Shown: positions 16,737 to 26,088 of the stretch, one piece after another
How the letters are laid out: each line of letters begins with the position of its first letter
Position numbering within the stretch: the stretch's first letter is position 1
Source: Winogradskyella ursingii
GTDB lineage: Bacteria > Bacteroidota > Bacteroidia > Flavobacteriales > Flavobacteriaceae
Length of the DNA stretch: 64,000 bases
Direction: 5' to 3'
Assembly (NCBI RefSeq): GCF_013403975.1
Contig: NZ_JABFDH010000002.1
Coordinates: 372,001 to 436,000 of the forward strand
Program-made: the position numbers and the translations under genes
Notes under the pieces: generated by a model
What the model saw: the letters and a program-made list of their open reading frames with translations, nothing else
Database searches by the model: none
Told to the model about the DNA's origin: nothing

Positions 16737-19120
16737 TTTAATTCAATTTTAGTTTTCAGATTTCTTCCGATGATATATGTACAAATGGTGGTAAACACCA
16801 CAATACTAATTGAGCTTAAAGGCATTAAAATAGCGGCAACCACAGGTGCGAGATTTCCTGTCACTGCAAATCCCAGCCCAATGAGATTATAGAATAATGA
16901 GAACACAAAAGCGTATTTAATGATGCGAACTGACTTTTGCGAAAGCGTCATAAATTCAGATAAAGCTTTTAATTTACTGGCATCGATAATGCCGTCGCAC
17001 GCAGGCGAGAATACATTTACATCTTCTGAAACAGCGATACCCACATTGCTCTGTGCCAGCGCACCCGCATCATTAAGTCCATCGCCTACCATCATCACTT
17101 TTTTACCTTGCTGTTGCAGCCTTTTAATAAAGTTGAGCTTGTCATCTGGTTTTTGATTGAATTTTAACTGTGCCGATTGCGGCAACTGTGTTTTTAGAAA
17201 TTTCTTCTCGCCATCATTATCGCCAGATAGCACGATTAAGTTTGCCGTTTTACTCAATTCAGAAAAGAGTTTTTGCATCCCCTCACGATAGGTATTGTTA
17301 AACACGTAACAACCTTTGTAATCATCGTTTGTGCTTATGTGAACCTGTGTGTCAGTCGTTTCAGGTTGTTGATTTTTATTTCCTACAAAAGCAAAGCTTC
17401 CTACCTTTACGCTCGTTTTTCCGTAAATTCCTTCAATCCCTTTACCCGTTTCTTCCGTAAAATCATCCAGCGTACAGATATCGTTAATCTGCAACAATTC
17501 ATAAAGTGCTCTGCTCAACGGATGATTGGATGCACGCAAAGTGCTGGTCAACACTTTTTGCTCATCTTCAGTAAGTGATATGCCTTGGTAGGTAATTAAG
17601 TTTTTGTTGTGCGTGGTGAGCGTTCCTGTTTTGTCAAAAACCACGGTATCAATGTTTGCCATCTGTTCAATGACGCTACTTTCTTTTAGATATAACTTTC
17701 GCTTCCCAAAGATGCGCAACATATTACCCAACGTAAATGGTGCCGCCAGTGCTATGGCGCAAGGGCACGCCACAATAAGTACGGCGGTAAAGACATTAAA
17801 AGCGATTGACGCATCTATAAATAGCCAAATACCGGTTGCTATTGCAGCAATGCTTAAAATAGAAAGAGTAAACCTTCGGCTTATCTGGTCGGTCAGGTTT
17901 TCAAAGGTGGTGGCTTTGTTTTTACTGAAAACTTCATTGTTCCACAACTGTGTTAAGTAAGATTGCTCAACTTCTTTGGTCACTTCGACTTCAATGATAC
18001 CTGCCTGTTGACGCCCACCAGCGTAGATTTTATCGCCAGATTGTTTTGCCACAGGTGCTGCCTCGCCAGTTACAAAACTATAATCGATAAGTGCGCTTCC
18101 TTTGATTAAAATACCATCTGTGGGAATGAGTTCATTGTTTCGGATTAAGATGCGGTTGCCAGGTTTGAGTTCATAAACGGGCGTCTGTATTTCTTCCTGT
18201 TTTGACAATTGTGTTATTGCAATAGGAAAATAGGATTTGTAATCTCTTTCAAAAGAAAGAAATGCATACGTTTTTTGCTGAAAGAATTTGCCGAGTAACA
18301 GAAAGAACACCAATCCTGCAAGGCTATCAAAAAAGCCTGTTCCCCAATCCATTACTATATCTAAAGTAGAACGTAGAAAAAGCACTGCAATACCAATCGC
18401 AATGGGAACATTAATATTTAAAATGTGAGAGCGCAGACCCTTGTATGCCGATACAAAGTAATCGCGTCCAGAATAGAATACTACAGGTACGGCAAAGGCA
18501 AACATCAGCCAGCGAAAAAGATACTTAAATTGTTCAAGCCAAAACTCATCTACTTCAAAATATTCTGGAAAGGACAGGAACATTATATTACCGAAGGCGA
18601 ATCCTGCCACGCCCAATTTGTAAATAAGGCTTCGGTCAATTTTCCTTTCTTTCTTGTTGAAATCTTCGAGCGAGATATTGGGCTCATAGCCTATTTTACA
18701 TAATAGAAGCACCAATTCTTTCAGATTGACTTCTGAAGAGTTATATGTGATTCGAACTGACTTCTGCGGAAAATTGACTTGCGCATTTTTTACTGCTGAA
18801 TGTAACTTGTTGAGATTTTCAAGCACCCAGATGCAAGAACTGCAATGGATGTGTGGGATAACGAACGAAACAATCTGAGTGTCCTGTTCGTCAAATTCCA
18901 ATAACTGGTGAATAATATGTTGATTGTCCAGAAAATCGAAGCGGCCTTCAATAACCAAAGGTGTTTTTCCTGGTGTTGTTTGTAAGTCGTAATAATAGGT
19001 AAGATCATTCTCGTTGAGAATGTCAAACACCGTCTTACAACCGTTGCAACAAAAGAATTTTTCCTGATGCTCAATTGTTGTATCACGGCAAGCGTCGCCA
19101 CAGTGATAACAATTTTCCAT
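16733..19120 (-). CDS. ccoI: CcoI-type copper-transporting P-type ATPase
   Basis: A 795-residue P1B-type ATPase. The N-terminal region has CYHCGDAC and FFCCNGCKTVF (a zinc-ribbon-like domain found in CcoI/FixI). A heavy-metal domain with HCSSC follows, then membrane helices, TGEAAPV, the ion-binding CPCA, the phosphorylation site DKTGTLT and the hinge GDGLNDAGAL. It exports copper to the periplasm for cbb3 oxidase, and perhaps for NosZ of the same island. It has its own Fnr-type operator at 19172. Confidence 0.95.
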   Translation of the reverse strand: MENCYHCGDACRDTTIEHQEKFFCCNGCKTVFDILNENDLTYYYDLQTTPGKTPLVIEGRFDFLDNQHIIHQLLEFDEQDTQIVSFVIPHIHCSSCIWVLENLNKLHSAVKNAQVNFPQKSVRITYNSSEVNLKELVLLLCKIGYEPNISLEDFNKKERKIDRSLIYKLGVAGFAFGNIMFLSFPEYFEVDEFWLEQFKYLFRWLMFAFAVPVVFYSGRDYFVSAYKGLRSHILNINVPIAIGIAVLFLRSTLDIVMDWGTGFFDSLAGLVFFLLLGKFFQQKTYAFLSFERDYKSYFPIAITQLSKQEEIQTPVYELKPGNRILIRNNELIPTDGILIKGSALIDYSFVTGEAAPVAKQSGDKIYAGGRQQAGIIEVEVTKEVEQSYLTQLWNNEVFSKNKATTFENLTDQISRRFTLSILSIAAIATGIWLFIDASIAFNVFTAVLIVACPCAIALAAPFTLGNMLRIFGKRKLYLKESSVIEQMANIDTVVFDKTGTLTTHNKNLITYQGISLTEDEQKVLTSTLRASNHPLSRALYELLQINDICTLDDFTEETGKGIEGIYGKTSVKVGSFAFVGNKNQQPETTDTQVHISTNDDYKGCYVFNNTYREGMQKLFSELSKTANLIVLSGDNDGEKKFLKTQLPQSAQLKFNQKPDDKLNFIKRLQQQGKKVMMVGDGLNDAGALAQSNVGIAVSEDVNVFSPACDGIIDASKLKALSEFMTLSQKSVRIIKYAFVFSLFYNLIGLGFAVTGNLAPVVAAILMPLSSISIVVFTTICTYIIGRNLKTKIELK

Positions 19121-19171
19121 AATTTACTCTATACCTGTGGCAAAGGTTGTGAGAATGGTTCACGAAAAAGA

Positions 19172-19183
19172 TGACTTTTGTCA
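19172..19183 (-). promoter_or_regulatory. Fnr-type operator upstream of ccoI
   Basis: TGACTTTTGTCA. Centre 33 bp upstream (minus strand) of AACCTTTG (19148-19141), one mismatch from TAnnTTTG. The expected leader before the ccoI ATG is ~17 bases. Confidence 0.7.
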
Positions 19184-19194
19184 GTTTTGCATTT

Positions 19195-19662
19195 TTAAAC
19201 CCAAAAAGGGTCGTGGTATTCTGGTTTATCGGCAACTTCAAGATGTAACTCATCAATCTTTTTAAGTTGCTTTGTAGTAGCGATTTCTTGAATTTCATTA
19301 AACAGTATGCGCTCTTCAAATCGTATGTGCGCTTGAAGTTCTTCTTCCAGCAAGGATAAACTTTTCTCTACATTTTCGGTATCTGTGAACAGTCGTTTAA
19401 TACGTCGGTGCTCTTTTAAGGCCCGTAATATCAGAGGGTGGTTTTTATCAAGAATAGGGAATATGTGCTTTTCTTCAGCCTCAAAATGTGGAAGAATTTC
19501 AGTTTTAAAAAACCAATCCCGAAAGTTCTGCATACGTTCTATAGAAGTGTTTTGAGCAAAACCTTTTCTTATTTTCCAAGAAAACAAGAGTCCAAAATGA
19601 TGTTGCCTACTCAATGGCTGTAATGCTTTATGACGTTTAATAGGTTTTGGCTTGTCGTTCAT
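19195..19662 (-). CDS. Hemerythrin-domain (HHE) protein
   Basis: A 155-residue four-helix hemerythrin-like protein. Candidate di-iron ligands are seen in SRQHHFGLL, LPHFEAEEKHIFP, LKEHRRIK and QAHIRFEERILF, the H...HxxxE...H...HxxxE order of the HHE fold. Such proteins bind O2 or NO or store iron. It has its own operator at 19720 and lies between ccoI and an unrelated small gene. Start chosen at ATG 19662. Confidence 0.88.
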   Translation of the reverse strand: MNDKPKPIKRHKALQPLSRQHHFGLLFSWKIRKGFAQNTSIERMQNFRDWFFKTEILPHFEAEEKHIFPILDKNHPLILRALKEHRRIKRLFTDTENVEKSLSLLEEELQAHIRFEERILFNEIQEIATTKQLKKIDELHLEVADKPEYHDPFWV

Positions 19663-19719
19663 ACTAATAAATTACTATGGTTAAGGATGCAACATAAGGG
19701 TTTGATAATGGATTGCTGA

Positions 19720-19731
19720 TGACTTTTGTCA
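19720..19731. promoter_or_regulatory. Fnr-type operator between the hemerythrin gene and a divergent small gene
   Basis: TGACTTTTGTCA. Towards the hemerythrin gene the -7 position holds TATGTTGC, a weak match at the expected 33-bp spacing. Towards the plus-strand gene at 19799 the mirror position holds TATTCTTA. Either or both may be controlled. Confidence 0.65.
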
Positions 19732-19798
19732 GTTTGCCGTTATTTATTTTAGCATATTCTTAATATGGATCATTTATTATTTTTTGTATTTTAATCTT

Positions 19799-20020
19799 AT
19801 GAAGATTTCAGCAATGACATTATTGGGTATCACGACCTTACTTCTTTTAACAGTCGTGATTTTTACAGCTATGGACTTTCCATTTAGCTGGGTATTTTAT
19901 GCCACTTGTGGTGGGCAGATATTATTGGTATATACTGTTTATAAAGTACTTATTGATGATTACCAAACAGATAAAACCTTTAAGGATTTTTACGAGGACA
20001 GGCCGGATTTGGGAAGGTAA
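19799..20020 (+). CDS. Small membrane protein
   Basis: A 73-residue protein from ATG 19799 with two hydrophobic segments (about 5-24 and 30-50) and an acidic C-terminus (YEDRPDLGR). The upstream TTG at 19784 is unlikely because of the promoter spacing. Probably transcribed divergently from the hemerythrin gene under the operator at 19720. Function unknown. Confidence 0.6.
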   Translation: MKISAMTLLGITTLLLLTVVIFTAMDFPFSWVFYATCGGQILLVYTVYKVLIDDYQTDKTFKDFYEDRPDLGR

Positions 20021-20023
20021 AAT

Positions 20024-21724
20024 TTATGTTTTTATCACTTTCTTTCCTTCTTCCATAGTGAGCTTTATGGCGCGTCGCCAAAATATTGGGAACGGTTGGG
20101 CTCTGTAATGTCTGCTTGCAAGGTGTCCTATAATATGGAAACCAGCTTTAAAGAATTGAAAGTTATCCTCTTTTATATATAAATCCATCTCTTCAAAAAC
20201 TTCTTTTTTGTAGGTCTCAATGTTTTCATAAATGACAATTGAATGTTTTAAAGTACCTTCATTTTGGCTATAGCATTTAGAAGCAATAAATTCCTCAATG
20301 TCTTCTGTTGCAAACCAAATTTGCAGATTAACTTTAGGGAATTGCTCTTTTACAAGTTCCCTCAATTGATGATATAATTCTTCTGATTGTAAAACAATCG
20401 CATACTCTACTAAAAGTGTAATAATGGTCGAGGATGTTATCTCTACGGTATCGTCACCATTATGAATATCTACCAGCTTATCAAAATTAGTTCTGAATAA
20501 AGGAAAGTCTTTATCTACCATATAATTGTTATGAAATGCCACGGCTAAATTTCTAATCCATCTCGTGGCAATATCCACTTTTCCAGTCTGACATAGCAAT
20601 TGTAGTGCCATTGCGATTTCTATACTATGTTCGTCATACTTCGGATAATTGAGCGGTGGATTATTTAAAACAAACGAACCCAAAGAATCAGCTATAGCCA
20701 AAGCACTTCGGTAAATCTTATTAGTGATTTCTGGCGGACTGGTTGCTGCTGCAAATTTAAAATGCTGTATTTCAGTCAATCCTATACTCGCTAATATGCC
20801 TAACTGTTCCCAAGAATTTAAACTGTACTCAATGTAATTTTTAGAATAGCGGTATAAACTATGTCTTACCTTATAGTGCTTATGCACTTTGTTGTAAAAT
20901 TCTATTCCAATTCTTCGCTTCAATTCATACAAAAAATAGAATTCTTGCTGAACATAGTTTTTTTCAAAATGATGGTTACGCGCTATCCAATCCCAACTAA
21001 GCAAAAGTGTTCTTTCACTTGCAATAAGGGCAGGTTTTAAATTATCAATATCCTGAGACCACTTAAATACAATCCCCAAGCACAACCTAACAAGCCTTTG
21101 TCGTTTTAAAATTTTCTGGCGTTGCTTTTCGCCAACGCTAAGAATCTTTTCGAGCAATTCATAATAATGAGACAAGTTATAGTCTGGAAGGTCAATAAAA
21201 GCTAAGGTCTTTCTTAGTAATGACTGATATTCTACAGGAAATAATTTTTCTGTGGCGAGATAAGTATCTAACAAATCTACCAAGGTGCCCGTTCCCCAAA
21301 ATGCGTACTTACGTTTTTTCTTAGAGTTGTTATCTACATAATTTTTCCAGTTAATCTGTACATTTTGAACCATTTCGCCATTAGTGGCTACTACTATTTT
21401 TATGGGTAATTTTTTGTAACGCTTATCTAACATCGTTGGGATGTAAACGTCAATTACTTCATCCAGACTTGGCCTTACAGAGTTTACTTCTTTATTCCAA
21501 CTACTTCGGGTCAGATTCTTTTGTTTTACAACAAACAAAAACACCTTTTTTTTACCATCCTCTGGATCTATGCCCACAGCAGCTATATCCACACCGTGTT
21601 GCCTACCTTTTTGTGGTTTTGAAATCGGTGTGATTTTCATAGCCATCAAAAGGTCTGTGATGAGGGTATCGAGTTCCCCATCTTCTTTAAGTAACGTTAT
21701 GTATTCACTAAGTATAAATCTCAT
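20024..21724 (-). CDS. Unknown protein, possible nuclease-like N-terminus with long helical C-terminus
   Basis: A 566-residue protein with no family I recognise. Residues ~40-75 show QHGVDIAAVG, then an acidic turn, then VFLFVVKQKNLTRSSW. This resembles the GVD...hhhQxK core of Mrr/PD-(D/E)xK nucleases, but the expected Glu/Gln before xK is a Lys (KQK), so activity is uncertain. The rest is rich in helix and aromatic residues. It overlaps the upstream 529-codon gene by four bases (ATGA), so the two are produced together. There is no signal peptide and it is probably cytosolic. The pair has no evident respiratory role and could be a defence-type module; that is inference. Confidence 0.65.
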   Translation of the reverse strand: MRFILSEYITLLKEDGELDTLITDLLMAMKITPISKPQKGRQHGVDIAAVGIDPEDGKKKVFLFVVKQKNLTRSSWNKEVNSVRPSLDEVIDVYIPTMLDKRYKKLPIKIVVATNGEMVQNVQINWKNYVDNNSKKKRKYAFWGTGTLVDLLDTYLATEKLFPVEYQSLLRKTLAFIDLPDYNLSHYYELLEKILSVGEKQRQKILKRQRLVRLCLGIVFKWSQDIDNLKPALIASERTLLLSWDWIARNHHFEKNYVQQEFYFLYELKRRIGIEFYNKVHKHYKVRHSLYRYSKNYIEYSLNSWEQLGILASIGLTEIQHFKFAAATSPPEITNKIYRSALAIADSLGSFVLNNPPLNYPKYDEHSIEIAMALQLLCQTGKVDIATRWIRNLAVAFHNNYMVDKDFPLFRTNFDKLVDIHNGDDTVEITSSTIITLLVEYAIVLQSEELYHQLRELVKEQFPKVNLQIWFATEDIEEFIASKCYSQNEGTLKHSIVIYENIETYKKEVFEEMDLYIKEDNFQFFKAGFHIIGHLASRHYRAQPFPIFWRRAIKLTMEEGKKVIKT

Positions 21725-23310
21725 TTTCTTCTAACAAATGCTCTACCTTCAAGGCGTATTAATTTTTGTCCCAAAGGGTCTATAAACTCGCCTCTGGGCA
21801 TTTCTGCGCTATGTGAAATTAACTTGGGTTCCATATGGCCGGAATATTCGCCTTCAAACTTCCCAAAGGATGTTTTGCCGCTTCTAAAATGCAAAGTGGT
21901 TAACATACTTAAAAAGCCAGTATCATTCGCTTCGTTTTCTTCATAGTCCTTTCTGAATTTTTTACTCTGTATCTTATTCATATGATTAAGACGCATTTCC
22001 GAAGGCTGGAATTCTTTTAGGATATCTAAATCTGAATACGCTTCATAAAATTTTTCGCCGTGAAATACAATCTCATCTATAATCTTCTTTAACGGTTTGA
22101 CAGCATCCTTTTTCTTTTCTTTTAAAAATTCTATTGCCGAATAATAATTGAAAATCACATCATTTACCAACCTTGAACCAACAAGCTGTACAACCTCTTT
22201 TTCAGTATATTTTGTCTCCAAAATGGAATACAGCAATGTGGTCAACATATCTTTCTCATATATAAAGCCTATGATTTTATGGACAATGAATTCAATATCA
22301 ATGTAGGAATAGGTTTTAAGTAATCTTGAACTCAGCTGTATGTGATGGGCGTTTCTGTAGCTAAGCTCTCTTAGCACATTAAAAACGGCTACTTGAAAAT
22401 TGATGTTATTATTATTCAGCCATTCCGTAATTAGCTCATCAAATTGTTGTTTTTTAGCATCATAAATCTCATTGAAAACACTGTTGAAAAGTTTGATTTT
22501 TGAGGCATTTTCAGGACTGGTCTCGACCCAAATATTTAAAAATTGCTTTACAGTATCGTAGTGACTGGTTGTAAGCCTACTTAATTGGTAACTAAGGCTA
22601 TTGTAAAGTCCTACATATTCGGTATTAAGATTTGTAAGTTTAAAAAGAACATTTTTGAAAAAATCAGACTCTTCTTCTATTTTCAATTCGTAAAGCAATA
22701 ATTGATAAAGCTGATACCTCACATCATCCGAATCAATCTGCATTAAAGTCTCGATGTGTTTATCTGCATTTGGTAATTCTTTGCGATTGTTTCTATAAGC
22801 AAACAACACATTGGCCAATATTTTATTTGTTGTACTATCTTCAATAAGATTCGATAGTTCAGTCTCAATCGTGGCCTTAAAATCATCACATTCCTTGCTA
22901 CTTAAATCAAGAAAACCAACTGTGGTTATACCTTTGGATTTATGGTCTTCATTATCACTATTAATAAGTCTTAAAATTTCGCTCGAAGCCCTTTTATAAT
23001 CCTTTTTGAAAATACCAGAAAGTAATCTATCAAGTGGCTCTAAGTGAGAGGTACCCTTGAGACTTAACAATTCATTGAAATATGACTTTGCATAAACAAT
23101 GTTGCGTTCACACAGACTATCCAATCCTTGGTTAAAGTGATAGATTGCCCCTTGCTTATTTGCCCAAGTGTGCAGTGTTTCAGTTTTTGATACTAATAGG
23201 TCAACTGGTGTATCTTCTATTTTTTTACAAAAACTATGATAGCCATCTCGAACCTCGTGGAACTTGGTGTCAGGTTTAAGTATTTTTAAAAAATCAATTA
23301 TTTTGCTCAT
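21721..23310 (-). CDS. Unknown helical-repeat protein, partner of the 566-residue protein
   Basis: A 529-residue soluble protein, almost entirely predicted helix, with an alternating Leu/Ile pattern suggesting an alpha-solenoid (HEAT/TPR-like) scaffold. Its C-terminus changes character, with many Gly/Phe/Arg (FGKFEGEYSGHMEPKL, then GEFIDPLGQKLIRLEGRAF). No catalytic motif seen. First gene of a two-gene operon; its stop overlaps the next start. It is divergent from the Fnr-like regulator gene with a 185-base gap, and no TGACN4GTCA operator is present in that gap. Confidence 0.65.
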   Translation of the reverse strand: MSKIIDFLKILKPDTKFHEVRDGYHSFCKKIEDTPVDLLVSKTETLHTWANKQGAIYHFNQGLDSLCERNIVYAKSYFNELLSLKGTSHLEPLDRLLSGIFKKDYKRASSEILRLINSDNEDHKSKGITTVGFLDLSSKECDDFKATIETELSNLIEDSTTNKILANVLFAYRNNRKELPNADKHIETLMQIDSDDVRYQLYQLLLYELKIEEESDFFKNVLFKLTNLNTEYVGLYNSLSYQLSRLTTSHYDTVKQFLNIWVETSPENASKIKLFNSVFNEIYDAKKQQFDELITEWLNNNNINFQVAVFNVLRELSYRNAHHIQLSSRLLKTYSYIDIEFIVHKIIGFIYEKDMLTTLLYSILETKYTEKEVVQLVGSRLVNDVIFNYYSAIEFLKEKKKDAVKPLKKIIDEIVFHGEKFYEAYSDLDILKEFQPSEMRLNHMNKIQSKKFRKDYEENEANDTGFLSMLTTLHFRSGKTSFGKFEGEYSGHMEPKLISHSAEMPRGEFIDPLGQKLIRLEGRAFVRRK

Positions 23311-23435
23311 TTCACATAAAAATACCTACAAAATAGCTTTTAATTTGAACTAAAAAAGGGTTTTACTAAAAAGATAGTTGATGTGCTTTTCACACAGCTT
23401 GTTTTCCTCGTCATTATTGTGATTGTGGTCATTAG

Positions 23436-23455
23436 GATTAGATAATAGACTAATC
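23436..23455 (+). promoter_or_regulatory. Inverted repeat upstream of the Fnr-like gene
   Basis: GATTAG and CTAATC separated by 8 bases, centred 39 bp upstream of the -7 box TAAATTTG (23481-23488). It differs from the TGACN4GTCA sites and could bind another regulator or be chance. Confidence 0.3.
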
Positions 23456-23495
23456 ATCGTTATTTTGGGCTATTTTCTGTTAAATTTGCAACAAT

Positions 23496-24197
23496 ATGAA
23501 TGACCACAAAAATTCGCGTTGCGAGAATTGTATTATTAGGCAGATGAACAGCTTTAAAGCTCTTAAAAAGGAAGAGTTGAAGCAAATGGCTGACAATAAA
23601 GAAACAAAAGTCATCAAAAAAGGTGAAGTTATCTTTAGTGAAGGTGAACGGCTTAGAGGTGTATTTTGTGTACGTAATGGAATTTCTAAATTGTCTAAAA
23701 TGAGCGATAATGGTCGCGACCAAATCGTAAAACTTGCCACTAAAGGCGAGGTTTTGGGTCACCGTTCTGTGATTTCTTCAGAAGCTACTAATTTAAGTGC
23801 CACGGCTCTTGAAGATATGGAAGTTTGCTTTATCCCAAAAACGCATATAGAAGAACCGCTACAAACTAATCCTGTTTTTACAAATGCGGTGCTAAAACAT
23901 ATGGCGCAAGAATTGAAATTTGCAGATGACGTAATTGTAAATATGGCACAAAAAAGCGTGCGCCAGCGTCTTGCCGAAGTACTGATGTATCTTGAAGATA
24001 ATTTTGGGGTTGATAATGAAGGCTATTTGTACCTTCAACTTACCAGGGCCGATATTGCCGACGTGGTGGGAACCGCTACTGAACTATTGATACGAACACT
24101 TACCAAGTTTAAAAAAGAAGGTCTCGTTTCTACGACTGGAAAGCGTATAAAAATTGAAGATAAAAAAGCCCTCTACAATATAGTAGAAGGCATTTAA
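23496..24197 (+). CDS. Crp/Fnr family regulator, Fnr-like with N-terminal cysteines
   Basis: A 233-residue regulator with N-terminal CENC (Cys9, Cys12), a cyclic-nucleotide-like beta-barrel (IKKGEVIFSEGERLRGVFCV) and a C-terminal winged helix. The recognition helix contains TATELLIRTLTKF, with Glu and Arg at FNR-like positions. The cysteines (including ones in VFCV and EVCFIP) suggest an Fe-S oxygen sensor. It is the natural candidate to bind the eight TGA(C/T)N4GTCA sites in the island. A -7 box TAAATTTG at 23481-23488 leaves a leader of only a few bases. The ATG at 23544 would remove the CENC motif, so I keep 23496. Confidence 0.9.
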   Translation: MNDHKNSRCENCIIRQMNSFKALKKEELKQMADNKETKVIKKGEVIFSEGERLRGVFCVRNGISKLSKMSDNGRDQIVKLATKGEVLGHRSVISSEATNLSATALEDMEVCFIPKTHIEEPLQTNPVFTNAVLKHMAQELKFADDVIVNMAQKSVRQRLAEVLMYLEDNFGVDNEGYLYLQLTRADIADVVGTATELLIRTLTKFKKEGLVSTTGKRIKIEDKKALYNIVEGI

Positions 24198-24202
24198 TTA
24201 TT

Positions 24203-25486
24203 CTAATAGGTTAAACTTCCAAATCTTTCAAATGCTGCTTCTGAAAGGTTTTTCCTAAAATCGGGATGAGCAATTTCAATCAATGCTTTGGCGCGTTGTT
24301 TCAGATTTTTTCCAAAGAGGTTTGCAACACCATATTCTGTTATTACATAATGTACGTGCGCTCTTGTTGTAGTTACACCAGCACCTTGATTGAGAAACGG
24401 TGTTATTTTTGAAATTCCTTTTGCAGTTGTGGAAGTCATAGCAAAAATAGGTTTACCGCTTTTGGAAAGTGATGCACCACGTATAAAATCCATCTGCCCA
24501 CCAACGCCGCTATACTGCTTTCCGCCAATGGTATCTGCGCATACTTGACCTGTTAAATCTATTTCAATCGCACTATTTATAGCAGTCACATTAGGGTTCT
24601 GTCTAATGATGGCCGTATCATTGGTATAGGCGGCTTCCTTGAAATGTATCAATGGATTGTCATTTACAAAATCATATAATTTTTGGCTTCCCACCGCAAA
24701 ACAGGTCACAATTTTTCCTTGTTTGATAACCTTGTGTTCGCCTGTAATGATACCTTTTTCTACCAAGGGTAATATACCATCAGAAAACATTTCGGTATGT
24801 ATTCCTAAGCCTTTGTGGTTGCCCAAATTATTTAATACAGCATTTGGAATATTGCCTATTCCCATTTGCAAGGTTGCACCATCTTCAATGAGATTTGCTA
24901 CGTTCTCGCCTATCTGTTTTTCTATTGCCGTAAGTGCTTCGCTATCCGTGTTTTTCATTGGTCGGTCATAGTGTACCGCAATGTCAATTTTTGAGGAATG
25001 AATAATACCGTCGCCGTGTGTTCTGGGTACCTTTGGATTGACTTGGGCAATTATTGTTTTGGCAGTTTCAATCGCTGGCAATGTAATATCAACAGATGTT
25101 CCCAAAGAACAAAACCCGTGTGTATCCGGTTCTGAAACTTGGATAAAAGCCACATCGAGTGGTAGGATTTCTTGCCTGAACAAATGATGGATTTCGCTCA
25201 AAAAAATAGGAACGTAGTCGCCATTACCTTTATTCACGGACTGTCTCACATTACTACCTACAAAAAAACTGTTTACTTTAAATGATTTATTATAGGGTTC
25301 TTGAGTGTATCGTGCATTGCCTTCGGTGTGTACTTGACATATTTCTACATCTTTAAGTTCTTGGTGTCTGTCGCAAAGTGCTTCAATTAAAAAATTAGGG
25401 GTCATTGCTGCGCCTTGAAAAAAGACACGATTTCCAGATGTAACTTTTTTTACTGCTTCTTGGGCGGTAACATACTTCATATTCAT
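24203..25486 (-). CDS. Acetyl-CoA hydrolase/transferase family protein
   Basis: A 427-residue CoA-transferase (4-hydroxybutyrate/acetate CoA-transferase type) starting MNMKYVTAQEAVKKV. Motifs include VFFQGAAMTPNFLIEAL, QMGIGNIPNAVL, HTEMFSDG (the catalytic-Glu region) and GVGGQMDFIRGA. It would exchange CoA between acetate and other acyl-CoAs. The longer frame to 25528 overlaps the upstream gene and lacks conserved sequence; ATG 25486 is two bases after that gene's stop. Third gene of the usp operon under the operator at 26978. Confidence 0.9.
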   Translation of the reverse strand: MNMKYVTAQEAVKKVTSGNRVFFQGAAMTPNFLIEALCDRHQELKDVEICQVHTEGNARYTQEPYNKSFKVNSFFVGSNVRQSVNKGNGDYVPIFLSEIHHLFRQEILPLDVAFIQVSEPDTHGFCSLGTSVDITLPAIETAKTIIAQVNPKVPRTHGDGIIHSSKIDIAVHYDRPMKNTDSEALTAIEKQIGENVANLIEDGATLQMGIGNIPNAVLNNLGNHKGLGIHTEMFSDGILPLVEKGIITGEHKVIKQGKIVTCFAVGSQKLYDFVNDNPLIHFKEAAYTNDTAIIRQNPNVTAINSAIEIDLTGQVCADTIGGKQYSGVGGQMDFIRGASLSKSGKPIFAMTSTTAKGISKITPFLNQGAGVTTTRAHVHYVITEYGVANLFGKNLKQRAKALIEIAHPDFRKNLSEAAFERFGSLTY

Positions 25487-25488
25487 AG

Positions 25489-26085
25489 TTATTTTTCTTT
25501 TATAAAATAATGGGTCTTTAAAGACCAATTATAATTTTTGTTGAATGCGTAGGTTTGATTTTCAACCACACAATTACTGATATTTATAAAACTAATTTTC
25601 GAGGGTTTTACCAAATAACCACCCCAATTGTTAGGTTTTGGTACTTCTTTGTTTTGAAATGCTTTGTCCACTTTCGCAAAAGCATCATCAAGTAATTTTC
25701 TTGATGCTATTGTTTGACTCTGTTTCGAGGCGTGGGCACCTAGCTTACTTTCTCTTGGACGTACACTAAAATAATTCTGCGAAATAGCTTCTGGTAATTT
25801 CTCTGCGAGTCCTTCGATATGGATTTCAATCGAAATATGCTGCCATTGAAACAACAAATGAACTCGATTATTATACGCAATGTCACGTCCTTTTTTACTG
25901 TCGTAATTTGTAAAAAATGTTAACCCGTCCCAATCGTATTTCTTAAGTAATACCATCCGAGAATGGGGGAAACGATCTTGTCCTATTGTGGTAAGAAGCA
26001 TTGCATTTACTTCGGAACCGTTGCTATGGTCATTGGCTTTGCAGAACAGCTTATGAAATTCCTGCAAAGGGTTATGATCTATCAT
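25489..26085 (-). CDS. PdxH-like pyridoxamine 5'-phosphate oxidase family protein
   Basis: A 198-residue FMN-binding split-barrel protein that aligns by eye with PdxH: SRMVLLKKYDWDGLTFFTNYDSKKG, later SVRPRESKLGAHASKQS, and PNNWGGYLVKPSKISF. The C-terminus lacks the RLHDR-type segment of true PdxH and ends in an unrelated YNWSLKTHYF. It may not be the vitamin B6 enzyme but a paralogue serving low-oxygen or nitrosative conditions. Second gene of the usp operon. Confidence 0.8.
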   Translation of the reverse strand: MIDHNPLQEFHKLFCKANDHSNGSEVNAMLLTTIGQDRFPHSRMVLLKKYDWDGLTFFTNYDSKKGRDIAYNNRVHLLFQWQHISIEIHIEGLAEKLPEAISQNYFSVRPRESKLGAHASKQSQTIASRKLLDDAFAKVDKAFQNKEVPKPNNWGGYLVKPSKISFINISNCVVENQTYAFNKNYNWSLKTHYFIKEK

Positions 26086-26088
26086 TTT

